From: Sphaerothrix epifaneia
GTDB taxonomy: Bacteria > Cyanobacteriota > Cyanobacteriia > Phormidesmidales > Phormidesmidaceae
Length of the DNA: 64,000 nt
Reading direction: 5' to 3'
Assembly: GCF_042788235.1 (NCBI RefSeq)
Contig: NZ_JBHZOL010000023.1
Location: 1-64,000 of the forward strand
Notes under the pieces: model-generated
Told to the model about the DNA's origin: nothing
Databases searched by the model: none
The model's input: the letters and a program-made list of their open reading frames with translations, nothing else
In this document: positions 25,822 through 35,595 of the stretch, in pieces
Layout of the letters: each line of letters begins with the position of its first letter
Position numbering within the stretch: position 1 is the first letter of the stretch
Position numbers and translations under genes: made by a program

Positions 25822-28704
25822 GTGACAGAGTCTAAGAGCTACAAAGACACCATCCTACTTCCGCAGACAAGCTTTAACATGCGGGCCAATGCCACCCAGC
25901 GTGAACCCGAAATTCAGCAGTTCTGGGAAGATCACAACATTTATCAAAAGCTCTCGGAGCATAATCCCGGAGAAGTTTTTGTTTTGCACGACGGGCCACC
26001 CTATGCCAATGGCAGTTTGCATATGGGGCATGCGCTTAACAAAACGCTCAAAGACATCATCAACAAATATCAACTGCTGCAAGGTCGTAAGGTGCGCTAT
26101 GTTCCCGGTTGGGACTGCCACGGCCTACCGATTGAGCTAAAAGTCCTGCAAAATATGGATCCTGAGGCGCGTAAGCACCTGACGCCGATTAAACTGCGCA
26201 AAAAGGCCAAAGCCTTCGCCCTCAAAACGATTGAAGAACAGCGATCCGGGTTTAAGCGCTATGGCGTTTGGGGCGACTGGGATCACCCCTATATGACCCT
26301 CAACCCGGAGTACGAAGCAGCTCAGGTGGGTGTCTTTGGCAAAATGGCGCTCAAAGGCTATATCTATCGAGGTTTAAAAGCTGTTCACTGGAGTCCTTCT
26401 TCTCAAACGGCTCTAGCTGAAGCAGAACTGGAATATCCTGAAGGGCACACCTCGCGCAGCATTTATGCGGCTTTCCAAATGGTGAGTCTCTCTGAGGCTG
26501 CAACACCCGCTTTATCGCCTTATTTAGATGCATTAGGGGTGGCTATCTGGACAACGACCCCCTGGACTATTCCGGCCAACCTGGCAGTAGCGGTCAATCC
26601 AGCGTTAACCTACGCGGTGGTTGAAGTGGCTGCGGGTGAACCCTATCGCTACCTAATCGTGGCCAAAGATTTGGTAGAGCGGATGGCTGGCGTGCTAGAT
26701 ACCCAGCTAACTGTCAAGCAAACGCTCCGGGGAGAGGCGCTAGCGGGGTCTACTTACCACCATCCTTTATTTGAGCGCGAAAGTCCTATTTTGGTAGGAG
26801 GAGACTACGTCACCACCGAGTCTGGCACAGGTTTGGTGCATACGGCACCAGGGCACGGCCAAGAAGACTTTAAGGTAGGTCAGCAATATGGGTTGCCGAT
26901 TTTGTGTCCGGTAGATGAACGCGGCATTTTTACGGCTGAGGCGGGGCCGTTTGAGGGCTTAGATGTGCTTAAAGATGCCAACGGAGCCATTATCGCCGCT
27001 TTGCAGGCCGCCAATGCTTTGCTCAAAGAAGAAGCCTACGTCCACAAATATCCCTACGACTGGCGGACGAAGAAACCAACCATTTTTCGGGCTACTGAGC
27101 AGTGGTTTGCTTCGGTTGAGGGGTTTCGAGAGGAGGCGCTCAAGGCGATCGCCGACGTTGAGTGGGTGCCTGCCCAAGGAGAAAACCGGATTACGGCTAT
27201 GGTGAGCGATCGCTCAGACTGGTGTATCTCACGACAGCGCAGTTGGGGTATGCCAATTCCAGTCTTTTATGACGAAGCGACGGGCGAACCGCTGCTGAAT
27301 CAAGCAACCCTAGCGCATGTGCAGGCCATCATTGCCGAAAAGGGTTCGGATGCCTGGTGGGAACTATCTACTGAGGAATTGTTGCCTGAGGCTTATCGCC
27401 ACAACGGCCATACTTACCGCAAAGGCATGGATACAATGGATGTGTGGTTTGATTCCGGGTCTTCGTGGGCAGCGGTAGCGGAAAAGCGGCCTGAGCTGAA
27501 ATATCCGGTAGATGTTTACCTGGAAGGATCCGATCAGCACCGGGGCTGGTTTCAGTCGAGCTTGCTAACCAGCGTGGCGACTCACGGCTGTGCCCCTTAT
27601 CATACGGTTTTGACTCACGGTTACGTGCTAGATGAGCAAGGCCGCAAAATGAGTAAGTCTTTGGGAAACACGGTCGATCCGGCTGTGATTATTGAAGGCG
27701 GCAAAAACCAGAAAAAAGATCCGGCTTATGGAGCCGATGTTTTGCGACTTTGGGTGTCGGCGGTCGATTACTCCTCCGATATCTCGATTGGCCCCACCAT
27801 CCTCAAGCAGGTAGCCGATATTTACCGCAAGATTCGCAACACGGCTCGATTTTTGCTAGGTAACCTCTATGACTTTGACCCCGCTAAAGATGCGGTGCCC
27901 TATGAGCAGTTGCCAGAACTCGATCGCTACGCGCTGCACTTAATCACCGAAGTGTTTGGCAACATCACCGAGGCGTTTGAAACCTATCAGTTTTTCCATT
28001 TCTTTCAGACAGTACAAAATTTCTGCGTGGTCGATCTATCTAACTTCTACTTAGATATTGCCAAAGATCGGCTGTATATCAGCGCTGCCGACTCGTTGCG
28101 CCGCCGCAGTTGCCAAACGGTCTTGGCGATCGCGATGGAAAACTTGGCCAAAGCGATCGCCCCTGTGTTGTCGCACATGGCTGAAGATATCTGGCAAAAC
28201 ATTCCCTACGCCACTGGCTATGAATCGGTGTTTGAATCAGGCTGGGTTCAGTTAGAGCCTCAGTGGCAAGCCCCCGAACTAGCCAGTAAGTGGCAAGAAC
28301 TTCGCTCGGTGCGTCAAGAAGTCAACAAGGTACTTGAGCAAGCACGCGCTGCGAAAAAGATTGGTTCTTCTCTAGAAGCTAAGGTGCTACTCGCTGTCAC
28401 TGATGCTACGCTGCGATCGCAATTGGCGGCGATGAACCCAGCTAACGCGGTAGCAGGTGGTAGCCCTCATGTAGATGAACTGCGCTATCTCTTTTTGGTG
28501 TCGCAGGTCGAACTGCTAGAAACCAGCGATCGCCTGCAAGGGCTTGAGTTCAAGAGCGAATCGGATGCTTGGGGCGTAGGCGTGATTGAAGCGGTGGGCG
28601 AAAAGTGCGATCGCTGCTGGAATTACTCAACTGATGTTGGTGAATCAACCGCGCATCCAACGCTGTGTGAACGCTGTGTAGCAGCGATCGCCGATCAGTT
28701 TTAG
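25822..28704 (+). CDS. ileS: Isoleucyl-tRNA synthetase
   Basis: Charges tRNA-Ile. The 960-residue class I enzyme shows HMGH at 67-70 (HIGH motif) in PPYANGSLHMGHALNK, the editing domain CP1 (about 200-400, with WTTTPWTIPANLAV) and KMSKS at 609-613. The C-terminal zinc finger has CDRC and CERC near 930-953. The start is GTG at 25822; the sequence TESKSYKDTILLPQTSFNMR matches cyanobacterial homologues from this point, so the internal ATG (residue 20) is too late. It is the bacterial housekeeping type, not the mupirocin-resistant eukaryote-like type. Confidence 0.97.
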   Translation: MTESKSYKDTILLPQTSFNMRANATQREPEIQQFWEDHNIYQKLSEHNPGEVFVLHDGPPYANGSLHMGHALNKTLKDIINKYQLLQGRKVRYVPGWDCHGLPIELKVLQNMDPEARKHLTPIKLRKKAKAFALKTIEEQRSGFKRYGVWGDWDHPYMTLNPEYEAAQVGVFGKMALKGYIYRGLKAVHWSPSSQTALAEAELEYPEGHTSRSIYAAFQMVSLSEAATPALSPYLDALGVAIWTTTPWTIPANLAVAVNPALTYAVVEVAAGEPYRYLIVAKDLVERMAGVLDTQLTVKQTLRGEALAGSTYHHPLFERESPILVGGDYVTTESGTGLVHTAPGHGQEDFKVGQQYGLPILCPVDERGIFTAEAGPFEGLDVLKDANGAIIAALQAANALLKEEAYVHKYPYDWRTKKPTIFRATEQWFASVEGFREEALKAIADVEWVPAQGENRITAMVSDRSDWCISRQRSWGMPIPVFYDEATGEPLLNQATLAHVQAIIAEKGSDAWWELSTEELLPEAYRHNGHTYRKGMDTMDVWFDSGSSWAAVAEKRPELKYPVDVYLEGSDQHRGWFQSSLLTSVATHGCAPYHTVLTHGYVLDEQGRKMSKSLGNTVDPAVIIEGGKNQKKDPAYGADVLRLWVSAVDYSSDISIGPTILKQVADIYRKIRNTARFLLGNLYDFDPAKDAVPYEQLPELDRYALHLITEVFGNITEAFETYQFFHFFQTVQNFCVVDLSNFYLDIAKDRLYISAADSLRRRSCQTVLAIAMENLAKAIAPVLSHMAEDIWQNIPYATGYESVFESGWVQLEPQWQAPELASKWQELRSVRQEVNKVLEQARAAKKIGSSLEAKVLLAVTDATLRSQLAAMNPANAVAGGSPHVDELRYLFLVSQVELLETSDRLQGLEFKSESDAWGVGVIEAVGEKCDRCWNYSTDVGESTAHPTLCERCVAAIADQF

Positions 28705-28946
28705 CAAGCAGTGATAAACGCCGACAGCCAAGGCGTAAGCGACCCCAACCGAACTTTATCGATTAGGGAAAATAATTGACATTCGTTAGTCAGTTAGGTT
28801 AGCCGTAAATTGACATCAAGATTCCTAACTAAATAGCCTTGCACTTTTTGCACAGCCTATGGGCACGCTATAGTTTGGTTTGTCATTTCTTGATCCAGGG
28901 GTAAAGAGAGGAGTCTTGGCTAGTTCTCATCCGGCTGGAGAGCAAG

Positions 28947-31619
28947 GTGTTTAGATTACTTCGCTACTTTTCGCTTACAAGTTTGCTAGCGTTTCTTTTG
29001 ACCGTCATTGCTTTAAACAGCTTTACTCGGCGCAGTGCAATTCAGCGGTTGGTTCAGTTTAGCGAAGAGAAAAATATCGCCTTAGCCCAATCTTTTGCCA
29101 ACACAGCTTGGCCCCTCTACAGCAACTTTCTCACGAACACAGGGCAACTGAGCCAGTCACAACTGCAACAAGCTGACGAAATTCAGCAAATTCGCCAAGT
29201 TCTCCTGCAACAAACAGAAGGTCTATCAGTCGTCAAAATCAAAATTTTTGATCGGCAGGGTCGCACAGTTTTTTCTACCGATGAGTCTCAAATCGGCGAA
29301 GTCCGGTCTAACTCAGTTGGTGTACGGCGTGCCCTGACGGGGGAAGCGGTGACCCTATTTGACCATAAAGAACAGTTTGCCGCTATTCAAGGCAATATCA
29401 GCAATCGTCAACTGGTTTCGAGCTACATCCCTATTCGCCCCGAAGGACTCAACAGCCCCGTTGTAGGGGTTTTTGAACTCTATACCGATGTCACGCCTCT
29501 CTTTGGCGAGGTTCAGCAGGCTCAACAACAGCTTTTGTGGGGCATCAGCAGCATCCTGGGTGGCCTTTATATTGTGCTGTACCTGATCGTTTATCGCGGC
29601 GATCGCATTTTGAAGCAAAATTATCAGGCGGCTGAGGCAGCAGCGATCGCTAAAGACGAATTTTTAGCAATCATGAGTCATGAAATTCGCACTCCGATGA
29701 ACGGCGTCATCGGCATGACCGGGCTGTTACTAGACACACCACTCAATCCCCAACAGCGAGAATTTACCGAAACCATCCGCAAAAGCGGCGATGCTTTGCT
29801 GATGCTGATTAATGACATTCTCGACTTCTCTAAGATTGAAGCGGGCAAGCTAGACCTAGAAAATCAGCCCTTTACCCCCACAAGCTGTATCGAAGACGCC
29901 CTTGATCTCATTGCCTCCAAAGCGGCTGAAAAAAAAATTGAGTTAGCCTACTTGGTCGAGCCTCAAGTTCCCAAGGCGATTGAAGGCGACGTAACGCGAC
30001 TGAGACAAATTCTGGTTAATTTGCTGAGCAACGCCGTTAAGTTTACACATCAAGGAGAAGTAACGGTCAAAGTTACCGCCAAACTGCTAACACCGACACC
30101 TGGCCCCAAACCGTTATACGAACTGTGTTTTGCGGTTAGAGATACAGGAGTCGGCATTCCACCCGACAAGCAGCATCGTTTGTTTCAAAGCTTTAGCCAG
30201 GTAGACTCTTCAACCACGCGCCGCTACGGTGGTACCGGGCTGGGGCTAGCTATTAGCAAACGGCTTTGCGAAATGATGGGGGGGCGAATCTGGGTAGATA
30301 GCGAAGTCGATCGCGGCTCTACCTTTTACTTCACTTTAGTGGCTCCGGCTGTGCCCGTTCCACCGTCGATGTCTCTGATTAGCTCAGCAGATCTAACAGG
30401 TAAACGGGTTTTGATTGTTGATGACAATGAAACCAACCGTCAAATTTTAGCCATGCAGGTTCAGTCTTGGCAGATGGTGGCGACGACTGCCCAGTCCGGC
30501 TACGAAGCTATGGGCTTAGTTGCTCATGCTGGCCCCTTTGACATTGGCATTTTAGACATGCAGATGCCTGGAATTGATGGGTTGACCCTAGCCAAGATGC
30601 TGCGCGAAGCGCCTCAGGGCCAAACGCTGCCCCTAATCATGCTGACTTCTATTGGTTATCCTCTAGTCGAAAATCGCGACGTTGCCGCCCGTTTGTTTGT
30701 GGCTCAGCTCAACAAGCCTGTGAAACAGTCGCAGCTTCATGATGCCATTGTTCGAGCCTTCACGGGTAGAGCCATCAGGCATTCGCCATCCACTCAACCG
30801 CTACAGCTTGATGCTTCAATGGCTCAGCGGTTGCCACTGCGAATTTTGATTGCAGAAGACAATCGGGTAAACCAACAACTGGTTTTGCAAATATTGGCTA
30901 AATTGGGCTATCGGGCAGATATCGTCGGCAATGGTCTAGAAGTGCTAGAAGCGCTGCAGCGGCAGACTTATGATGTGGTGTTGATGGATGTCCACATGCC
31001 AGAGATGGACGGCCTTGAAGCCACGCAAATCATTTGTCAGCGCTTTACCCTGGCACAGCGTCCTCGCATTATTGCAATGACAGCAAATGCCATGCAGGGC
31101 GATCGCGAAAAATGTCTCAGCGCTGGTATGAACGACTATGTCAGCAAGCCTATCAATATTCCGGCTTTAGTCGAGGCATTAGAGCAGTGCAGCCCCCTAC
31201 TTACTGAAGCTAACCCGCAGCCGCTTCCGGTGGTTGTTTTGCCTGCGCCTCAGGGTATCGATGAGCAGGCGCTGCAAGCCTGTTTAGAAATTTTAGGGCT
31301 ACCCGATGGCCCGCAACAGGCTCAAGCGGTTTTGAGTGAGCTAGTTGATCTCTATGTCACCAGTGGCGATGAGCTAATTGCAGCGCTAAGCGCTGCCGTG
31401 GCAGCGGGCGATATAGAGCAAGTGGCTTATAATGCCCACACCCTTAAGTCAAGCAGTGCCTCGTTAGGGGCTGTAGGCTTGGCGGCGCTCTGTCAAGAAC
31501 TCGAACAACTCAACGTCACCACTAGCGTCAGCGAGAGCCAAGTTCAGGCGATCGTAGATCAAGTTCTGCGAGAATATCAGCAAGTAAAAGTTGATTTGCA
31601 AAAACGCTGCCAGATCTGA
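28947..31619 (+). CDS. Hybrid histidine kinase with two receivers and Hpt (BarA-type)
   Basis: A complete phosphorelay in one chain of 890 residues. A helix at about 10-28, an extracytoplasmic sensor to about 195 and a second helix at about 196-215 lead to HisKA (phosphosite His245 in MSHEIRTPMNG). An HATPase (about 345-460) follows. Receiver 1 has phosphosite Asp537 (LDMQMPG), receiver 2 Asp681 (MDVHMPEMDG), and the Hpt domain His831 (AHTLKSSSASLG). Receiver 1 keeps its VDDNETNR acid pair, so it need not be a dead copy. The start is GTG with GGAG at 28937-28940. No response regulator gene is adjacent, so the output is unknown. Confidence 0.95.
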   Translation: MFRLLRYFSLTSLLAFLLTVIALNSFTRRSAIQRLVQFSEEKNIALAQSFANTAWPLYSNFLTNTGQLSQSQLQQADEIQQIRQVLLQQTEGLSVVKIKIFDRQGRTVFSTDESQIGEVRSNSVGVRRALTGEAVTLFDHKEQFAAIQGNISNRQLVSSYIPIRPEGLNSPVVGVFELYTDVTPLFGEVQQAQQQLLWGISSILGGLYIVLYLIVYRGDRILKQNYQAAEAAAIAKDEFLAIMSHEIRTPMNGVIGMTGLLLDTPLNPQQREFTETIRKSGDALLMLINDILDFSKIEAGKLDLENQPFTPTSCIEDALDLIASKAAEKKIELAYLVEPQVPKAIEGDVTRLRQILVNLLSNAVKFTHQGEVTVKVTAKLLTPTPGPKPLYELCFAVRDTGVGIPPDKQHRLFQSFSQVDSSTTRRYGGTGLGLAISKRLCEMMGGRIWVDSEVDRGSTFYFTLVAPAVPVPPSMSLISSADLTGKRVLIVDDNETNRQILAMQVQSWQMVATTAQSGYEAMGLVAHAGPFDIGILDMQMPGIDGLTLAKMLREAPQGQTLPLIMLTSIGYPLVENRDVAARLFVAQLNKPVKQSQLHDAIVRAFTGRAIRHSPSTQPLQLDASMAQRLPLRILIAEDNRVNQQLVLQILAKLGYRADIVGNGLEVLEALQRQTYDVVLMDVHMPEMDGLEATQIICQRFTLAQRPRIIAMTANAMQGDREKCLSAGMNDYVSKPINIPALVEALEQCSPLLTEANPQPLPVVVLPAPQGIDEQALQACLEILGLPDGPQQAQAVLSELVDLYVTSGDELIAALSAAVAAGDIEQVAYNAHTLKSSSASLGAVGLAALCQELEQLNVTTSVSESQVQAIVDQVLREYQQVKVDLQKRCQI

Positions 31620-31809
31620 GATCGGGTTTTCTTGACGTTGAGCCACTTTGTCTTGATGCCTGACTTCGTCGAGGATTAAAAACTCAAGGGTATTCTTAAA
31701 GCTTTAGCGATTTCTGCGTAGCCTGCCTTGTTGCGCCTTAAAGCCGATGAAAGAATAAACGTGATGCTATAGAAGCGCTTTGCCCCCACCGCTATCAGGA
31801 TAAAGTTTT

Positions 31810-32943
31810 ATGAGCAGTCTCCGCATTGCTTGGTTACTCACTTCTGCCTTTTATTACTGGCACCCTATGTTGAGTCAACTTGCTCAGCGTGTGCCCGAAA
31901 TGAAGGCGTTTGCCGCCAACTGGCGAGGCTATGCTCCGGGACTAGAAGATAGTTTTGCTGTTGAGGTTGTGGGTGAGCGCAAAATTATTCCACTCCTTAA
32001 GTCTAAAACCAGCTACGGCTCTAACTTTACGTTTTTGCCCCTCAATATCATCAATCGCCTGCTGCAGTTTAAGCCGCAGGTGATTTTTTCTAACTCTTTT
32101 GGCATGTGGACGCTCTTGGCGTTGTTAGCCAAGCCTGTTGGCCGTTGGAAAGTCGTCATTGCCTACGAAGGCAGTTCTCCGGGGGTAGATTATCGCAATT
32201 CTCCGGCGCGGCTATGGCTGCGACAGCAGATGGTGCGATGGGCAGACGCCTGCATTAGCAACAGTCAGGCAGGGCGAGACTATTTAGTAAAGCTGTTGCA
32301 AGCGCCCGAAGACGAAGTGTTTGTGCAGCCCTACGAAGTACCCGCAGCAGATGCTTTAGCCGAGTCAGGCACAACCGCGATCGCCGCTCCGCGCCAGCGG
32401 CCTTGTTTTATCTTCGTGGGTAGCGTCAAGCCGCGTAAAGGTGTCCAGTTGCTCTTGCAAGCCTGCGTCCAGCTAGCCGCCCAGGGATACCGAGACTACA
32501 GCGTTTGGATTGTGGGAGATGGCGATCAGTGCGAAGCGCTTCAAGCTTTCTGCACTGAGCATCAGCTGAATCAGCAAGTACAGTGGTTGGGCCGCGTCGA
32601 TTACGATCAGCTTGGTAGCTATTTCAACCAGGCAGATGTTTTTGTGCTGCCTACCTTGGAAGACACCTGGGGCATGGTGGTGCTAGAAGCGATGGTACTT
32701 GGCAAACCCGTGCTGTGTTCTACCCTGGCGGGTGCGGTCGAGCTTATCCAAGAGGGGCAGAATGGCTATCGGTTTGACCCACGTAATGCCGAAGAGTTTG
32801 CCGATCGGATGCGGCAGTTTATAGATCAGCCTGAGCGAGTTGAGGTCATGGGCCAACAGTCGATTACTGTCATGGCGCAATACACGCCAGCCGCAGCAGC
32901 AGACTTTTTGGTGGATGTGGCGGCGTTTGCAACTGCGCACTAG
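31810..32943 (+). CDS. Glycosyltransferase, GT4 type (first of three)
   Basis: The 377-residue GT-B enzyme opens MSSLRIAWLLTSAFYYWHPM. The C-terminal nucleotide-sugar domain carries FIFVGSVKPRKGVQLLLQA, the VLPTLEDTWGMVVLEAM acceptor-loop region and EAMVLGKPVLCSTLAGAVE, a retaining GT4 signature. It has no membrane helix and probably acts on a lipid-linked glycan at the inner membrane face. It is the first gene of a tight operon with the next two (12-base gap, then a 4-base overlap). Sugar and acceptor cannot be deduced. Confidence 0.9.
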   Translation: MSSLRIAWLLTSAFYYWHPMLSQLAQRVPEMKAFAANWRGYAPGLEDSFAVEVVGERKIIPLLKSKTSYGSNFTFLPLNIINRLLQFKPQVIFSNSFGMWTLLALLAKPVGRWKVVIAYEGSSPGVDYRNSPARLWLRQQMVRWADACISNSQAGRDYLVKLLQAPEDEVFVQPYEVPAADALAESGTTAIAAPRQRPCFIFVGSVKPRKGVQLLLQACVQLAAQGYRDYSVWIVGDGDQCEALQAFCTEHQLNQQVQWLGRVDYDQLGSYFNQADVFVLPTLEDTWGMVVLEAMVLGKPVLCSTLAGAVELIQEGQNGYRFDPRNAEEFADRMRQFIDQPERVEVMGQQSITVMAQYTPAAAADFLVDVAAFATAH

Positions 32944-32955
32944 GAGAATCTGCTT

Positions 32956-34356
32956 GTGACTGGCTTTAAAATTTTAGTCTCCGCTTACGCCTGCCGCCCC
33001 CAAGAAGGATCGGAGCCGGGTATTGGCTGGCATTTGGTGCAAGAATTGGCCAAGGTTCACCAGGTTTGGGTGCTAACGCGAGCCAACAACCAGCCAGCGA
33101 TCGCCGCTGAGTTGGCGGCCAATCCCATCAGCAACTTACAGGTTATTTACTGTGACTTACCCCTGTGGCTGCAAAAGCTCAACCACGGTCAAAAGCTGGT
33201 GCATTTGCACTATTATCTCTGGCAGATAGCTGCTTATCGGCTGGGGCGTCGCCTGCAAGCCAAAAACAACTTTGACCTAGTTCATCATGTCACCTATGTA
33301 CGCTACTGGAGCCCTAGCTTTTTAAGTCTGCTACCGCTTCCCTTTGTGTGGGGTCCCGTTGGGGGGGGCGAAGCTACCCCTCGCGGTTTTTGGTCAGCGC
33401 TGGGCAAACGCGGCTTAGCCTACGAGCTGCTGCGTGAAGCAATCCACCGTTTGAGTGAACTGGATCCTTTTTTGCGGCTAACGGCGCGTCGAAGCGCTAT
33501 TGCCTATGCCACCACGGCTGATACAGCCCGATGCCTGCGGCGGTTGGGGGCACAGCGGGTTGAGGTGTTTTCTCAGTTGGGACTCTCTACCGCCGAGCTA
33601 TCTGCTCTGGCTGACCTGCCGCTACCGCCGCAGCCTCGCTTCCTCAGTATGGGGCGATTACTGCACTGGAAAGGGTTTCATCTGGGTCTACAAGCCTTTG
33701 CGCAGGCTGACCTGCCGCCCGACGTCACCTACTGGATTGTGGGAGACGGCCCAGAGCGCGATCGCCTGAAGCAACTTGCCGCTGCCTTAGGGATTAGCGA
33801 TCGCGTCAAATTTTGGGGTAAGCTTTCTCGCTCAGAAACGTTGCAAAAGCTAGCCGACTGCTCTGTATTGGTGCATCCCAGCCTGCATGATTCAGGGGCG
33901 CTGGTTTGCGCTGAGGCTATGGCCGCAGGACGTCCGGTGATTTGCTTAGATCAAGGGGGGCCTGCGCTTCAGGTGACAGCAGCCACGGGCTTTAAAGTAG
34001 CCGCACAGCAGCCTGCTCAGGTGATTCAAGACCTAGCAGCGGCGATGGACTGTTTAGCGCAAGACAAAACGCTGTGGCAGCAGATGAGTCAGGCCAGTCG
34101 TCAGCGGATTCAGAGCGTTTTTAGCTGGGCTAGTAAAGGGCAGCAATTTACTCAGCTTTATCAGCAGTTGGTCAAGGATTCTCAGCCGTTAGCCTCTGTA
34201 GCTCTGGAGCCTGATGCAGGTAATGCTTTAACGCAAGAAACACCCCCTCTTGCCACGGCTAACCCTACTGATTTGCCCCCAACCGCAGCCGCTGAGCTAC
34301 CGACGGCGCGGCCAAGCTTAAGCCCAAATTCTAATCATGACGAGGTATCTGCGTGA
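32956..34356 (+). CDS. Glycosyltransferase, GT4 type (second of three), with Pro-rich tail
   Basis: The GT-B enzyme begins TGFKILVSAYACRPQEGSEP, then GIGWHLVQELAK, a start typical of one GT4 subgroup. The donor domain has FLSMGRLLHWKGFHLGLQAF, WIVGDGPERDRLKQLA and EAMAAGRPVICLDQGGPALQ. The 466-residue length exceeds the usual 390-410 because of a C-terminal tail of about 55 residues, rich in Pro, Ala and Thr, that looks disordered. The start is GTG with AGGAGA at 32942-32947. It overlaps the next gene by four bases (GTGA). Confidence 0.9.
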   Translation: MTGFKILVSAYACRPQEGSEPGIGWHLVQELAKVHQVWVLTRANNQPAIAAELAANPISNLQVIYCDLPLWLQKLNHGQKLVHLHYYLWQIAAYRLGRRLQAKNNFDLVHHVTYVRYWSPSFLSLLPLPFVWGPVGGGEATPRGFWSALGKRGLAYELLREAIHRLSELDPFLRLTARRSAIAYATTADTARCLRRLGAQRVEVFSQLGLSTAELSALADLPLPPQPRFLSMGRLLHWKGFHLGLQAFAQADLPPDVTYWIVGDGPERDRLKQLAAALGISDRVKFWGKLSRSETLQKLADCSVLVHPSLHDSGALVCAEAMAAGRPVICLDQGGPALQVTAATGFKVAAQQPAQVIQDLAAAMDCLAQDKTLWQQMSQASRQRIQSVFSWASKGQQFTQLYQQLVKDSQPLASVALEPDAGNALTQETPPLATANPTDLPPTAAAELPTARPSLSPNSNHDEVSA

Positions 34357-35510
34357 GAAACGTTTTGATGTTTAGCAGCCTGCTGCTGCCCCCTTCTCAA
34401 ACTTTTGTGCGGGCGCAGGCGGAGAGTTTAGAAGCGTTTACAGCCTACTATGCCGGGTCGCGCCGGGTGCCGGGGTTAGACCTGCCAACAGAAAGAACGC
34501 TGGTGATCAACGCGGGCACTCAGGCCGGAAAGCTGCGAGAACTGCTCTTTAAGCTGACTGGCAGAGACGCCGCCTTTTATCAACAGGTACGTCAGATTCA
34601 GCCAGCTTTGGTTCACGCGCAGTTTGGTTTGAGTGGTGTCTTGCTGCTGCCGCTGATGCGATCGCTAGGGGTTCCCCTTATCGTTCATTATCGGGGGGCT
34701 GATGCCACCGTAGATGCCAAGCAAGCCCGCTTTGATTCGCTTAACCACTGGCTTTATTATCAGCGGCGCGATCGCCTGAAGCAAAGCGCTCAGCTATTTC
34801 TGACGGTTTCAAAGTTTATTCGTGACAAACTTTTAGAGCAAGGGTTTCCGGCAGATAGAGTTCGCGCTCACTATCACGGCGTTGACATTTCGCAGTTTAA
34901 CCCAGACGCTAGCCGACCGCGAGAAGCGGTCGTGCTGTTTGTTGGCCGACTAGCTGCCAAAAAAGGTTGTGACGATTTGATTCGGGCGATGGCAAAAGTC
35001 CAGGCAACCAAAGCTGACGCTGAGCTAGTTCTCATTGGTGACGGGCCGCTGAGAGCTTCGCTAGAAAACTTGGCAAGCCAACACCTACAGCGTTATCGCT
35101 TTTTAGGCGTTCAGCCTCAGCCCGTCGTGCGGGAATGGATGAACCGGGCACAGGTTTTGGCAGCCCCCAGCGTTACAACGCCTGCGGGCGATTCTGAGGG
35201 TTTGCCTAACGTGGTGCTAGAAGCGCAGGCCATGCAGTTACCCGTCGTCAGCACTTACCATGCGGGTATTCCAGAAGCAGTCATTCATGGCGAGACAGGC
35301 TTTTTAGTCAAAGAGCATGACTGGCAAGGGCTAGCTGACTATCTGCTTAAGCTTCTGCAAGCGCAAGACCTGTGGCAGCATTTCAGCCAGCAAGGGCGAT
35401 CGCATATGGAAAACAACTTCAACCGTTATCGCCAAACGCGTGCCTTAGAACAAATCTATGAAGCTGTATTAGCGCAGAAATCAGAGCGATCGCTAAAGGC
35501 AACAGGCTGA
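34353..35510 (+). CDS. Glycosyltransferase, GT4 type (third of three)
   Basis: A 385-residue GT-B enzyme with RNVLMFSSLLLPPSQTFVRA at the start, AQFGLSGVLLLPLM near 95, and a donor domain with VVLFVGRLAAKKGCDDLIRA, LVLIGDGPLR and a SEGLPNVVLEAQAMQLPVVS signature. The start is GTG within the GTGA overlap with the previous gene, with GAGG about seven bases upstream, so translation is coupled. Subgroup resemblance to colanic-acid-type (WcaL-like) transferases is possible. Together the three genes suggest stepwise assembly of one surface oligosaccharide, but no polymerase or exporter is adjacent. Confidence 0.9.
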   Translation: MRNVLMFSSLLLPPSQTFVRAQAESLEAFTAYYAGSRRVPGLDLPTERTLVINAGTQAGKLRELLFKLTGRDAAFYQQVRQIQPALVHAQFGLSGVLLLPLMRSLGVPLIVHYRGADATVDAKQARFDSLNHWLYYQRRDRLKQSAQLFLTVSKFIRDKLLEQGFPADRVRAHYHGVDISQFNPDASRPREAVVLFVGRLAAKKGCDDLIRAMAKVQATKADAELVLIGDGPLRASLENLASQHLQRYRFLGVQPQPVVREWMNRAQVLAAPSVTTPAGDSEGLPNVVLEAQAMQLPVVSTYHAGIPEAVIHGETGFLVKEHDWQGLADYLLKLLQAQDLWQHFSQQGRSHMENNFNRYRQTRALEQIYEAVLAQKSERSLKATG

Positions 35511-35595
35511 GGGCAGAAGGAAAGCTTTTGGGCAGCGGCTTTTGGCCGACTAGCCAATGGTTATAACTACCTGCCACTCTCCCAGCATGAGCGCT

